Assembly (NCBI RefSeq): GCF_019970065.1
Contig: NZ_JAHXYH010000007.1
Span: 106,284 to 170,283, forward strand
DNA: 64,000 bases
Reading direction: 5' to 3'
From: Chryseobacterium sp. OSA05B
GTDB taxonomy: Bacteria; Bacteroidota; Bacteroidia; Flavobacteriales; Weeksellaceae
Below the pieces are notes generated by a model. The model made no database searches, was not told the origin of the DNA, and was given only the letters and a program-made list of their open reading frames with translations. Shown in pieces: positions 1 through 9,755 of this stretch. Both the position numbers and the translations under genes were made by a program. The first letter of the stretch is position 1, and the number at the start of each line of letters is the position of its first letter.

Positions 1-487
1 CCCACTTTTCCTGTTCATCCAAAACAGCCTCACCCGGAAACAGAGAAGCCGTATGACCATCATCTCCCATTCCTAAAAGGATAAAATCGAAAACTCCTTC
101 ATCCCCAAGAACATTTTTAATCTGTTCTTCATACTTTGCAGCATAATCTTCAGGAAGTATTCCGTCTTCATACATTGAGAAAATCTGGTCTTTATTAACT
201 GGGACTTTATTCAGAAGTGTCTCGAAAGTCATTCTTGCATTGCTTTTATCATCATCCAAAGGAACCCATCGTTCATCCACCCAGAAAAAGTAGAGTTTGT
301 TCCACTCAATTTTACCGGCATATTCCTCAGTCGCCAGCAAATTAAAAATGGCTTTAGGAGAGGAACCTCCACTTAATGCCACTACAAAACGGTCCTTTTT
401 CTGAATCGATTGATTGGAAAGATCCACAAAGGTATCCGCTGCTTTTTTATATAATTTATCCAGATCGTCAAATATTGTGATATTCAT
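1..487 (-). CDS. pgl: 6-phosphogluconolactonase, 3' end cut by window edge
   Basis: Hydrolyses 6-phosphogluconolactone to 6-phosphogluconate in the cytosolic oxidative pentose-phosphate pathway. The ATG is at 487-485 and the frame stays open to base 1, so the C-terminus lies outside the window. The translation starts MNITIFDDLDKLYKKAAD and contains the family motifs VALSGGSSPKAIF, FFWVDERWVPLDD and GMGDDGHTASLFPG, typical of the Pgl/glucosamine-6-phosphate isomerase-like fold. It lies 25 bases downstream of zwf on the same strand, as the last visible gene of gnd-zwf-pgl, so the two oxidative steps flank the lactonase step. The identity is firm; only the C-terminal part is unseen. Confidence 0.95.
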   Translation of the reverse strand, partial: MNITIFDDLDKLYKKAADTFVDLSNQSIQKKDRFVVALSGGSSPKAIFNLLATEEYAGKIEWNKLYFFWVDERWVPLDDDKSNARMTFETLLNKVPVNKDQIFSMYEDGILPEDYAAKYEEQIKNVLGDEGVFDFILLGMGDDGHTASLFPGEAVLDEQEKW

Positions 488-512
488 TTTTTGTCTTATT
501 TAAATTTATATT

Positions 513-1994
513 TTACACCCAGTTGTGCCCCTGTCTTTCCACCAGTGCAATACTCTCTTTCGGCCCCCAGCTACCTGCTTCATAGTTGGGAAAAGATGCA
601 TCTTTATTATCTCCCCAGGCCTCCTGTATGGTTTTGACAACATCCCAGGCTTCTTCTACCTGATCGGAACGCATAAATAAGGTAAGGTCTCCTATAAGCG
701 CGTCCAGCAATAATGTTTCGTAAGCTTCAGGCGTATCTTCCTGGCAGGCAAAATTGTCAAAAATCATTTCAACAGGCTTTAAAACCAATGAAAGTCCCGG
801 TTTTTTAGCCATAAACTGCAGGCGGATATCCATCAAAGGCTGAATATTGATAATCAACCTGTTGGCCGATAAATGTTGTGAACTTTCAGAAAATGTGGAA
901 TGCGGAAGCGGTTTAAACTGAATCGTTATATAAGAATGCTTCTCTTTCATTTTTTTCCCTGTACGAACGTAGAAAGGAACATCCTGCCATCTTTCATTAT
1001 CCAGATAGAATTTTACAGCTGCGAAAGTCTCCGTATTGGAATCTCTGGCAATACCATCTTCCTGACGGTAGCCTTTAGCCTCCACTCCATTGACAGTTCC
1101 TTTTCCGTACTGTCCTCTTACGGCATAATGATCAACCTGATCAGCAGAAATTCTGCGAATCGACTTCAGCACATCCACTTTACGGTCTCTGATCTCACCG
1201 GATTCCAGTGAAGCCGGTGGTTCCATCGCAACCATACACAGGATCTGCAACAAGTGATTCTGAATCATATCCTTAAGCGCTCCGGTCTGCTCATAGAAAG
1301 CACCTCTTGTTTCAACGCCTACCTCTTCGGCAACCGTAATTTGCACTGATTCTATATGTTTACAATCCCATAACGGCTCGAAAATGGAATTTCCAAATCT
1401 GAACGCCAATATATTCTGCACGGTTTCTTTCCCCAGATAATGATCGATACGGTAGATTTGCTCTTCTTCAAAAGTCTCGGCCAGCAAACTGTTCAGCTCG
1501 ATTGCGGACTGTTTATCATGACCGAATGGCTTCTCGATAATAATGCGGTCTTTTTTAGCATCAGAAGCCAATGATGAATTTTTGATATGATTGGAAATGG
1601 TGGAAACAAAATCAGGCCCGATTGATAAATAAAACAACCGGTTTCCTCTTGTTCCGTAAACTTTGTCAAAATCCTCCAGTTTCTCTCGTAGATTTTTGTA
1701 AGAACTTTCCTCATCAAGCTGATGCTGAAAGTAAGTAATGTGGGCCTGAAAACCTGCCCAATCTTCTGTAGTTATCTTTTTCCTTGAGAAATTTTCAAGA
1801 TTTTCCCTGATGTAATTTTTAAAATATTCGTTGGTATTATCTGCTCTTCCCAATGCCAGGATATTAAAACCTTTAGGCATCCTGCCATCGATGTACAGAT
1901 TATAAAAAGCCGGAAAAAGTTTTCTCTTCGCCAGATCTCCTGTAGCACCAAAAATAATGATCGTAGTTGGTTTCAGGACTTTATTTTCATTCAT
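513..1994 (-). CDS. zwf: Glucose-6-phosphate 1-dehydrogenase
   Basis: Oxidises glucose 6-phosphate to 6-phosphogluconolactone with NADP and commits carbon to the oxidative pentose-phosphate pathway. The nucleotide-binding motif GATGDLAKRKLFPA lies near the N-terminus and the active-site signature RIDHYLGKETVQNI about one third in. I chose the ATG at 1994 (protein MNENKVLKPTT..., 493 aa). The frame is open to another ATG at 2027, but that would add 11 residues unlike the family and overlap the end of gnd. With the chosen start, the gap to gnd is 11 bases. Cytosolic, translated as part of gnd-zwf-pgl. Confidence 0.95.
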   Translation of the reverse strand: MNENKVLKPTTIIIFGATGDLAKRKLFPAFYNLYIDGRMPKGFNILALGRADNTNEYFKNYIRENLENFSRKKITTEDWAGFQAHITYFQHQLDEESSYKNLREKLEDFDKVYGTRGNRLFYLSIGPDFVSTISNHIKNSSLASDAKKDRIIIEKPFGHDKQSAIELNSLLAETFEEEQIYRIDHYLGKETVQNILAFRFGNSIFEPLWDCKHIESVQITVAEEVGVETRGAFYEQTGALKDMIQNHLLQILCMVAMEPPASLESGEIRDRKVDVLKSIRRISADQVDHYAVRGQYGKGTVNGVEAKGYRQEDGIARDSNTETFAAVKFYLDNERWQDVPFYVRTGKKMKEKHSYITIQFKPLPHSTFSESSQHLSANRLIINIQPLMDIRLQFMAKKPGLSLVLKPVEMIFDNFACQEDTPEAYETLLLDALIGDLTLFMRSDQVEEAWDVVKTIQEAWGDNKDASFPNYEAGSWGPKESIALVERQGHNWV

Positions 1995-2005
1995 TTTTCC
2001 CAATT

Positions 2006-3424
2006 TTAATCGTTTGCAGTTTGCCATGACGTGTGAAAAACACCTTCCCTGTCCGTACGTTGATACGTGTGTGCTCCGAAATAATCACGCTGAGCCTGAA
2101 TCAGGTTAACCGGCAGAGATTCGGTAGTATACGCATCAAAATACCCCAGGGCAGTCTGAATTCCTAAACTTGAAATTCCGTTTGAAGCGGCAAAAGCAGC
2201 CGTTTTTCGTAATGATTTTATTTTTTCTTTAACGATCAAGGAAATATCCTGATCCAGTAAAATATTGGACAAAAGAGGATCTTTGGTATATGCGGAATAA
2301 AATTTCTCCAACAGAACCGAACGGATGATACATCCTCCCCTCCAGATTTTCACCACATCTTTTAACGGAATCTGAAAACTATATTCTTCGGAAGCTTTTA
2401 CCAGTAATGCCAAACCTTGTGCATAGCTGATCAACGTCGCCAGATATAAAGCATCACCCACTTCTTTAATGAATAATTCTGTATTTTCCGGGCTTGCAAT
2501 TTCTTTTTCTGCATACAGCTGAGAAGCCTGAACTCTCTCTTCTTTATAGGCTGATAAAATTCTTGAAGTTACAGCAATATCAATAGTCGGGATAGAAACT
2601 CCAATTTCCATGGCCTGCTCAGAGGTCCATTTTCCGGTTCCTTTGGCTCCTGCTTTATCTAAGATCTGATCTACAAGATAACCGTCTGTCAACGAATCTT
2701 TCTGCTGAAAAATATCTCTTGTGATCTCGATCAGGAATGAATTCATTTCACCATTATTCCATTCTTTGAAAACCTGATATAATTGGTCGTTATTTAAATT
2801 GGCTCCTCTTTTCAACAAATCATATGCTTCGCTGATGAGCTGCATAATCGCATATTCAATTCCGTTGTGAACCATTTTCACATAGTTCCCGGCGGAGTCT
2901 TTTCCCATATAAGCTGTACACGCTTCATCGCCTACTTTGGCTGAAATGGCTTCCAGCATAGGCTGAATAAGATGGAAAGCTTCCAGATCTCCACCCGGCA
3001 TGATGCTTGGTCCTGTCCTGGCTCCTTTTTCACCTCCGGAAACTCCCATTCCCATAAAATGAAGATTTTTTGCAGCCAAATCCGCGACACGTCTGTTGGT
3101 ATCTTTGAAATAAGAATTACCTGCATCAATAACGATATCTCCCTTGCTTAAAAGCGGCGTAATACTTTCCAGTACCGCATCAACGGGTTTTCCTGCAGGA
3201 ACCATAAGAATGATTTTCCTGGGCGTTTCCAAAGCAGATACAAAATCTTCCATGGTACCCGTTCCTTTTACTTTCATCTCTGAAGTGGCGCCGTCCTGTA
3301 GTTCTTTTACTTTCTCTCCATCAAGATCAAATCCGGCGATAGAAAAGCCGTTATCGGCAATATTATAAAGAAGATTGCGCCCCATTACTCCAAGGCCAAT
3401 CATTCCGTAATCGTATCTTTCCAT
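2006..3424 (-). CDS. gnd: 6-phosphogluconate dehydrogenase, decarboxylating
   Basis: Converts 6-phosphogluconate to ribulose 5-phosphate, CO2 and NADPH. The 472-aa length is normal for the long (non-GntZ) form. The N-terminal Rossmann motif is GLGVMGRNLLYNIADNGFSI. The substrate-binding stretch reads GMGVSGGEKGARTGPSIMPGG, followed by the catalytic-lysine helix KMVHNGIEYAIMQLI; the C-terminal part RDYFGAHTYQRTDREGVFHTSW is typical of the dimer tail. It is the first gene of the gnd-zwf-pgl operon, so its promoter should lie in the AT-rich region just above 3424. Confidence 0.97.
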   Translation of the reverse strand: MERYDYGMIGLGVMGRNLLYNIADNGFSIAGFDLDGEKVKELQDGATSEMKVKGTGTMEDFVSALETPRKIILMVPAGKPVDAVLESITPLLSKGDIVIDAGNSYFKDTNRRVADLAAKNLHFMGMGVSGGEKGARTGPSIMPGGDLEAFHLIQPMLEAISAKVGDEACTAYMGKDSAGNYVKMVHNGIEYAIMQLISEAYDLLKRGANLNNDQLYQVFKEWNNGEMNSFLIEITRDIFQQKDSLTDGYLVDQILDKAGAKGTGKWTSEQAMEIGVSIPTIDIAVTSRILSAYKEERVQASQLYAEKEIASPENTELFIKEVGDALYLATLISYAQGLALLVKASEEYSFQIPLKDVVKIWRGGCIIRSVLLEKFYSAYTKDPLLSNILLDQDISLIVKEKIKSLRKTAAFAASNGISSLGIQTALGYFDAYTTESLPVNLIQAQRDYFGAHTYQRTDREGVFHTSWQTAND

Positions 3425-3859
3425 TTACTTTTTAATATGAATTCTGTTATACAGAGAATAAAATTACGTAAATGCCTATCAGGAAAAAAATAAATGGATA
3501 GAAAAAAATTCGTTAAAAAAAGAAGGCACAAACTCCTGAATTAAAATCAACCGTCTTAAACCTCATAAACAGCACAATATCAACAATATAAAAACAAGCT
3601 ATTTTAGAAAATTCACTAAATAAGGATTTTTATAATTAATTTCATTGAAATGATCAAAAGTGACTATTCATTCAATTCAAAAAACAATAATGAAAGCGTC
3701 TTCATCAAAAGCATAACAAAAACAAAAGCCAAACAATGTGTTGTTTGGCTTTTATTTTTATTAGTTGTTATTTATGATGATCGGGAAATACATACCGGTA
3801 CATCGGTAATCATTTTCTCATTTGCGTTCAGATTAAATACAACTTCAAAGAATTCATGA
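3425..3859. other. Intergenic region with gnd promoter side and a terminator
   Basis: No convincing gene. An open frame at 3650-3859 on the plus strand runs straight through the hairpin at 3725-3752 and has no family features, so I treat it as chance. The right part ends transcription of the outer-membrane gene; the left part should hold the gnd promoter. Confidence 0.6.
3725..3752 (-). terminator. Rho-independent terminator of the BamA-like gene
   Basis: Perfect 12-bp inverted repeat AAAGCCAAACAA / TTGTTTGGCTTT with loop TGTG. Read on the minus strand it is followed by TTGTTTTTGTT, so it fits termination after the outer-membrane gene ending at 3860. The plus strand also has a T-rich tail. 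Confidence 0.8.
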
Positions 3860-5662
3860 TCAGTTTCCAAAATTGACGAAGTGAGGAATATCTGTTGTAA
3901 AACCGTTCATCGGCAGAATATTATTACGGTTGCTGTTAAAATCAAAAACCGAATTATTATCGAAAGGAACACGTGGATAATAGGTGAAAGAAATTTGAAT
4001 CCTGTTGAAAACCAAGAACGGGTTATTGATTAAAACACCCACGCCTATTTTGGTGTTGGCAGTGGTTTTAAGCAGCTTATCATCAGGCATTCCCAACCAG
4101 CCTACAGCGGCAGTTAAGTATGGACTGAAATGAAAGTTCTTCCATGTTTTATTGACAAAGAGCTGAAGCTGGTATCTTAAAACCAATTTTTTAGTTCCTA
4201 TAAAATCTGAATTGTAAACAGGGAATTCGTCAGCAGCAGAAAGATTGATCCTGTCTTTATAAGAATAATTATGCTGTGGATTTCCCAATGCTAAAGTCGG
4301 GGAAAAGAAATGTCTTGCTTTGGCAAATTTCCAGTCCATAAGATTGGTAAAATACGTTCCATCCAAACGGAAAGATTCGCGATTTTGGCTGTTTTCATTA
4401 AAAAATCTTCCAAACTCAGCTTTCACATTGAAATAACCGATCTTTATAAAATTACCATACGACGCTGAAACGCCCACATAAGGCATCACGTCTTTACTTC
4501 TTGATAAAGCTCCGGCAGTCAGATTAACGGTATTTCCGTACGCTACATCCTCCGGCAAATCATATTGAAAAATATTCTTCTGAACTGAGAAATTTCTGCG
4601 AATGAATCCTACAGACATCAGAAAACTGCTATAAGAGCTAAAATACTGATACTGGTCGATTCCGGGGCTGTCTTTGTATTGATAATTCTGGAATCTTCCT
4701 ATTAAGGCAATATTACTGTTGACCCTTTCTTTAGAATCAGAAGAAACGGGAATCTGATAACCGCCCCATAAATCCTGGCTGTACACCTTGATTTGTACTT
4801 CCGGAAATTTAGTATCCTGAGCGGTCGGGAGTGCCACATTCCGCATGAAATATTCGAATGTAAATCCACCGGCCCATTTCGTCAGGGGTGAGAAAAAATC
4901 TCTTCTGACATTCAAATTGATTCTTTCATTTCTCAAAAAATCTCTTTCTCCCAGAATCTGAGCGTTGATATAAGAACCCCAGAGGTTATATGCAGTGTAA
5001 CTTCCTAACAGATAATCCTGTTTTTCTTTGGAATCGTTTCTATACAGCAAATTCAATTCGTGGCCTAATCCCAACATATTTTCTTCGGTAACGCCCAAGC
5101 CTATTTTACTTCCTGAATAACTGACTCTGGGTTTTAAACTCCATGAATCCAGGACTTTTACCACCACATCAATAGAATCCTTGCTGGATGTACTGTCGGA
5201 AACGCTGATATTAACCCTGTTAATAAAAGGCATGGTTCTCAGCAAACGCTCAGATTCGTAGAGTTTCTGGGCATTGTACTCCTCGCCTTCCTTAAAAAGC
5301 AAATAATTATTAACGGTTGTATCTCTTGTATTGGCATGAAGGTGATTGGTGAACCAGTCATACCATTTGGTTTTTTCTTTTTTCTCTTTCGAACCGTATC
5401 CAAAGGGGTCAATGGTTTCTATCCTAATATTTCTGATGTGTTTTCCGTTATGAGTTTCCTGCAATAATTTCTCCGTGGTTGTCCTAACCGATGCGGAATC
5501 TGCTTGTCTTCGAAATATAAAACGGTGGATGAATTTGGTCACTTTCGTTTTATCTGAAAAGTTCTCTATTTTGTAATAAAGCGAATCCTTTTTCTCCTGC
5601 GCATTCAGAAGAGAAAAGCCACATAAAAGGAAAATTGAAACTGCAAGTAGTTTATTCGTCAT
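3860..5662 (-). CDS. BamA/TamA-like outer-membrane beta-barrel protein
   Basis: A 600-aa secreted protein. I prefer the ATG at 5662, which gives a clean signal peptide MTNKLLAVSIFLLCGFSLLNAQ; the frame is open to 5755 but the extra 31 residues look untranslated. After a polar region, a single POTRA-like segment (about residues 95-185, around LYESERLLRTMPFINRVNI and VVVKVLDSWSLKPRVSYSG) leads into a long series of alternating strands rich in Tyr/Phe/Gly, as in the Omp85 surface-antigen barrel (PF01103). With one visible POTRA it is not the essential BamA. It may belong to the accessory flavobacterial Omp85-like group whose cargo is unknown. Monocistronic, with its own terminator. Confidence 0.75.
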   Translation of the reverse strand: MTNKLLAVSIFLLCGFSLLNAQEKKDSLYYKIENFSDKTKVTKFIHRFIFRRQADSASVRTTTEKLLQETHNGKHIRNIRIETIDPFGYGSKEKKEKTKWYDWFTNHLHANTRDTTVNNYLLFKEGEEYNAQKLYESERLLRTMPFINRVNISVSDSTSSKDSIDVVVKVLDSWSLKPRVSYSGSKIGLGVTEENMLGLGHELNLLYRNDSKEKQDYLLGSYTAYNLWGSYINAQILGERDFLRNERINLNVRRDFFSPLTKWAGGFTFEYFMRNVALPTAQDTKFPEVQIKVYSQDLWGGYQIPVSSDSKERVNSNIALIGRFQNYQYKDSPGIDQYQYFSSYSSFLMSVGFIRRNFSVQKNIFQYDLPEDVAYGNTVNLTAGALSRSKDVMPYVGVSASYGNFIKIGYFNVKAEFGRFFNENSQNRESFRLDGTYFTNLMDWKFAKARHFFSPTLALGNPQHNYSYKDRINLSAADEFPVYNSDFIGTKKLVLRYQLQLFVNKTWKNFHFSPYLTAAVGWLGMPDDKLLKTTANTKIGVGVLINNPFLVFNRIQISFTYYPRVPFDNNSVFDFNSNRNNILPMNGFTTDIPHFVNFGN

Positions 5663-6094
5663 AATTAAAGAATTCGATAAAGCTTTTGATATCAATTTGC
5701 AAGCCAATAGAAGCAAAAAATGAGGTTTTAACGTAAAAAATAAACTAGGTACCACAAAGCAGATTATATTTTACAGGCCTGACTTGTGATTAAGCTGCTG
5801 AATATGAAATTATTTTAGATTGAAACCTAAATATTTTTGCGCTAATTACCATTATGACACAGTTAAAACAGGATTAATCAAATCATTTATTAGAGGTAAG
5901 CTTCTTTTTTTTGGTCTTATTATTGAATAAGTTTTTAGTATCAATTCTCTTATTTGAGTGTATAAGCAAAATTCGGCAGACCTTAGATTGGTTCACCTCT
6001 ATTTATCAGCATTATTCATTTATAAGACGTATCCTTCACCTCAATCTTAATACCAGTAAACAGCAATAAAGTTTAATCATTAAATATCACTATT
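5663..6094. other. Intergenic region between divergent genes
   Basis: About 430 AT-rich bases between the divergent outer-membrane gene and the DoxX-like gene. I see no open frame with protein character and no strong hairpin; it should hold both promoters. Confidence 0.5.
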
Positions 6095-6472
6095 ATGGAA
6101 ACTAAAGAAATTTCAAGAATTGCTCTTGGTGCATTTTTGATCACTGCAGGTATAGGTCATCTTACCTTTGCAAGAAGACAATTTCAGGCTCAGGTACCGG
6201 ATTGGGTTCCTTTAAAGAAAGATGACACCGTTGTTTATTCGGGAATAGCTGAAATTCTTCTGGGTACGGCCATTATTGCAACTCCTAAAAAACACCGAAA
6301 AACTGTAGGTCAGGTTGTAGCAACATTTTTTGCTGCGGTTCTTCCCGGAAATATTGCTCAGTACAAAAACAGGAAAGATTCTTTCGGACTTAATACGGAT
6401 AATCAAAGATTGGCCAGGCTTTTCATGCAGGCTCCCCTAATTGCCTGGGCTTTGAAATCTACGGATGAGTAA
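6095..6472 (+). CDS. DoxX-like small integral membrane protein
   Basis: A 125-aa membrane protein with about four hydrophobic segments: IALGAFLITAGIGHLTFA near the N-terminus, YSGIAEILLGTAIIAT, VVATFFAAVLPGNIAQY and a C-terminal APLIAWALK. The motif GIGHLTFARRQFQAQVPDWVP is characteristic of the DoxX/DUF4267-like group, whose biochemical role is mostly unknown. It stands alone between a divergent outer-membrane gene and the sensor kinase. An A-rich leader precedes the ATG, as is usual in Bacteroidetes. Confidence 0.8.
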   Translation: METKEISRIALGAFLITAGIGHLTFARRQFQAQVPDWVPLKKDDTVVYSGIAEILLGTAIIATPKKHRKTVGQVVATFFAAVLPGNIAQYKNRKDSFGLNTDNQRLARLFMQAPLIAWALKSTDE

Positions 6473-6704
6473 AAGCCAGTAAATATGACGATTTAAACGG
6501 GTAAATATAGCTGAAGACAGCATTTTTCAACACTGATTAAGATAACCAATTTTTAGTCAGTATCCTTACTGGTAATTATATTATCGTATCCACTTCTTTA
6601 ATACATTTTTTCCTTTTACATATCCTTTTCCACCTTCCTTTAAATTCTTTAAAAAAAAGAACAAAAATTCATTTATGATTATTTAATTTTTATTTTTTCA
6701 TCTA

Positions 6705-6712
6705 TATCTTTG
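6705..6712 (+). promoter_or_regulatory. Bacteroidetes-type -7 box for the sensor-kinase operon
   Basis: TATCTTTG matches the Bacteroidetes housekeeping -7 consensus TAnnTTTG exactly. It predicts a transcript start near 6718, leaving about 16 bases before the TTG start codon at 6735, which supports that unusual start. Confidence 0.6.
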
Positions 6713-6734
6713 TCTCACCTTTAAATGATAAGAT

Positions 6735-9700
6735 TTGCGTAAAAATAATCTCTTAATCTTGATTTTTATTTTTTTTAAAGTTTATAGTCAGAGATATAAT
6801 ATTCAATTATATAACACAGACAACGGACTTCCACAAAACAGTGTAAAAGATATCATAAAAGATAAATACGGATTTATCTGGCTGACCACCGAAAATGGAA
6901 TTGTAAGATATGATGGCATAAATTTTCTGGTTTATAAGAATTTTCCTTTAAACAGTCAGCGCTTCACTTATTTCTATGGTTCTTCTGAAAAGGACAGTAT
7001 TTTCACTAATGGTGACTATGGCAATACCATCCTTCTGCATGAAAAAAAAACGGCAATCTTTAAAAATAACCAAAGCAATCAAAATTTTATTTCTTACAAT
7101 CATAATGATTATCTCCTGTATGGTTCCAATTACAACTATGGTGCTTCTCCGGATATCAACTATTATATGAAGCTAAAAAAAGGGATGTATTATATAAAAG
7201 AAAATTCCTTACTCTACAGACCCTACCTGGCCAAAAAAAAGGAAAACCTTGCCATAAAAGCATTCTACAAGAATATTATCAGAATTTTCGCAATTGATGA
7301 GTCGATATTTTATTTGGATTTTAAAAATCATCAGGTAAATCAGATAGAAAAAGGAAAAATGGTCAATAACCAAAATATTCCGCTACTTACCGATATCAAA
7401 AGTAAAATTTTTTGGAGCCAAATCAATAATCAGGTTTTTATTCTCAATGAAAACACCCTTTACACCTGTCATAACAAAAATGGGCAGCTGAAAATAGGTA
7501 AGCTCATTGAGATGAATAATGATATCAATAAAGATAATCTGTGCAGTATTTATTATGATGAATTTTACAAAAAACTTTATCTGGGAAGCAGTACGGAGGG
7601 GCTACAAATTATAAGTTTTTCAGAATTTATGACCTCCAAAAATTACGAATCAAAATCTCCTTCCGTATTTTATTCCACATTACCCTACGATAACTCTTCC
7701 GTAATCACGCCGGTTGGGGAGATTTACAACAGAAACGGACTGGTAAAAAAACTTCATTTTAAAGATGTCATTTCATTTTTTATGGGTTATGACGAAAACG
7801 CCAACATTATCCTCAGAAAAGAAGGAGATGCCATCATGTATCAAAAAGAAAATTTTTACACCCGCTCTACTTCTATCCCGATAAAGGATTTTTTTTTGGC
7901 TGATTTTTTCTTCGACGAAACCAGATATTATGCACTTATTGTAAAACCTAAAAAAAAAGGTACAAAAGGCTATTACGGAATGCTTGCAGTGTATAAAGGG
8001 AAATCCTTTTCTTCAATAGATAAAAAAATCATCTTTAGTGATGAGCCAACGAAATTTATCCGTCTTGACCAGAATAACATCCTGGTTGGTACCATAAAAG
8101 GTTTGTACAAAGTATCACTGAAAACAAATAAAGTATACAATTTAACCCTCAAAAAAGATATATCCGTCCGTAGTATCATACAATCCAGAAATGGGAACTT
8201 CTGGATAACAACGATAGGAAAAGGATTTTATCTGCTCAAAGGAAACCGACTGATTAAAATGCCTTATGATACTAATGGTAACATTTCATCATCACACACT
8301 ATACTGGAAGACAGGAATGGTTTTTTTTGGATCCCTACCAATAACGGACTCTATAAAACATCAGAAACCCAACTTTTAAAATATGCTGATGATCATAAAA
8401 GCAAAGTAAATTATTATCGATATTCAAAAGATTCGGGTTTTAATACGAATGAATTTAATGGAGGAGGTAATACATCCGGTAATCAATTAAAAAATGGCGA
8501 GTTCGTTCTTCCTTCATTAAATGGTCTGGTTTTTTTTGATCCTCTTAAAGTTAAAAATTATTACCCCCAAAATATATACATCGAAAGAGCTCTTATTGAT
8601 AATCGGGAACTTTATTTTAAAAATACTTTATATATCAATCAGGAAGCTGACCGCACCGAAGTATTAATTGATGTCCCCTATTACGCAAACCCTGACAATG
8701 TGATCATAGAGGCAAAACTGAACGACACCCCTCAAAAAAAATGGCAGCTTATAGGTAAAGACAGGAAATTCTATATTTCTAATCTGGGACATGGAAATTA
8801 TACATTCATGGTAAGAATGCTTGTGAATGATCGTGGGAAATATGTCTATAAAAAAATAAATATTATTATTCCGCCTTATTTTTATCAGACTCTTTGGTTT
8901 AAAGTAATAGCTGTTTCAACCCTTTTACTGATATTAAATTTTCTGATCAGATGGCGAATCAGCTTTCTTAAAAAGAAAAATTATGAGCTGGAGGGAATAG
9001 TCAACCTTCGAACAAAAAACCTTTCTGACACGGTAGAAAAATTAGAAGAGACCAAAATACAGCTCCATAATGAGATTGAACAACAGAAAAAGCTCATTGG
9101 TACCATTACCCACGATATTACTACTCCGATAAAATTCATTGCTCTTACCGCAAAAGAAGTGCTGGAAAATAAAGATTTTGATCAACACCGGGCAGAAAAG
9201 ATACTTACTTCCATCTATAAGTCATCGGATCAGCTGTATAATTTTACAATGACATTAAAAGAATATGCGGACATCTACAGTCATAGGTCTGATACAATAG
9301 AATCTTATTCTCTTTATCATCTTATTGAAGAAAAAATAATCCTTTTTAATCCTATTGCAGACAACCATAATACAGCAATTATAAATAATACAGATCCCTA
9401 TTTATCTACAAATATCAGTAAAAATATCCTGGCCGTTATTCTCCATAACCTGCTGGATAATTCTGTAAAATACACGAAAAGCGGCACCATTACCATACAT
9501 AATACCACTGAAAATGAAAATACTATTTTATGGATTACAGATACGGGTATTGGGATGGATGAACAAAAAATAGAATACTATACCAGACTTCAGGACAATA
9601 TTGAAAATGAAAAATTATTACTCCAGAAATATGGTATGGGGCTACATCTCGTATTGCAGTTGCTACAAATGATTGAAAGTAAAATTGTCTTTAAAAAAAG

Positions 9701-9755
9701 TGCAGTTCAGGGCACTTCTTTCAAACTAATTCTAAAAAATAAAAAAAATGAATAG
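6735..9755 (+). CDS. Propeller-type sensor histidine kinase (Y_Y_Y domain)
   Basis: A 1006-aa membrane sensor. The start is a TTG (protein MRKNNLLILIFIFFKVYSQ...), chosen because it opens a signal peptide and sits just below a good -7 box; no in-frame ATG precedes it. The periplasmic part is a two-component-regulator beta-propeller (repeats such as DKYGFIWLTTENGIVRYDG, DRNGFFWIPTNNGLY) ending in a Y_Y_Y-like domain (about 635-712). One membrane span follows (about 716-742), then a coiled coil, an H-box THDITTPIKF (about 792), N-box NLLDNSVKYT, G1 DTGIGMD and G2 YGMGLHL. Unlike many such Bacteroidetes sensors it has no fused receiver or AraC domain. The partner is the overlapping downstream regulator. 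The signal sensed is unknown; secreted proteins follow immediately. Confidence 0.88.
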   Translation: MRKNNLLILIFIFFKVYSQRYNIQLYNTDNGLPQNSVKDIIKDKYGFIWLTTENGIVRYDGINFLVYKNFPLNSQRFTYFYGSSEKDSIFTNGDYGNTILLHEKKTAIFKNNQSNQNFISYNHNDYLLYGSNYNYGASPDINYYMKLKKGMYYIKENSLLYRPYLAKKKENLAIKAFYKNIIRIFAIDESIFYLDFKNHQVNQIEKGKMVNNQNIPLLTDIKSKIFWSQINNQVFILNENTLYTCHNKNGQLKIGKLIEMNNDINKDNLCSIYYDEFYKKLYLGSSTEGLQIISFSEFMTSKNYESKSPSVFYSTLPYDNSSVITPVGEIYNRNGLVKKLHFKDVISFFMGYDENANIILRKEGDAIMYQKENFYTRSTSIPIKDFFLADFFFDETRYYALIVKPKKKGTKGYYGMLAVYKGKSFSSIDKKIIFSDEPTKFIRLDQNNILVGTIKGLYKVSLKTNKVYNLTLKKDISVRSIIQSRNGNFWITTIGKGFYLLKGNRLIKMPYDTNGNISSSHTILEDRNGFFWIPTNNGLYKTSETQLLKYADDHKSKVNYYRYSKDSGFNTNEFNGGGNTSGNQLKNGEFVLPSLNGLVFFDPLKVKNYYPQNIYIERALIDNRELYFKNTLYINQEADRTEVLIDVPYYANPDNVIIEAKLNDTPQKKWQLIGKDRKFYISNLGHGNYTFMVRMLVNDRGKYVYKKINIIIPPYFYQTLWFKVIAVSTLLLILNFLIRWRISFLKKKNYELEGIVNLRTKNLSDTVEKLEETKIQLHNEIEQQKKLIGTITHDITTPIKFIALTAKEVLENKDFDQHRAEKILTSIYKSSDQLYNFTMTLKEYADIYSHRSDTIESYSLYHLIEEKIILFNPIADNHNTAIINNTDPYLSTNISKNILAVILHNLLDNSVKYTKSGTITIHNTTENENTILWITDTGIGMDEQKIEYYTRLQDNIENEKLLLQKYGMGLHLVLQLLQMIESKIVFKKSAVQGTSFKLILKNKKNE

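Noticed and set aside
3650..3859. 69-codon plus-strand frame downstream of gnd
   Set aside because: It runs through a perfect terminator hairpin and has low-complexity residues and no family features.
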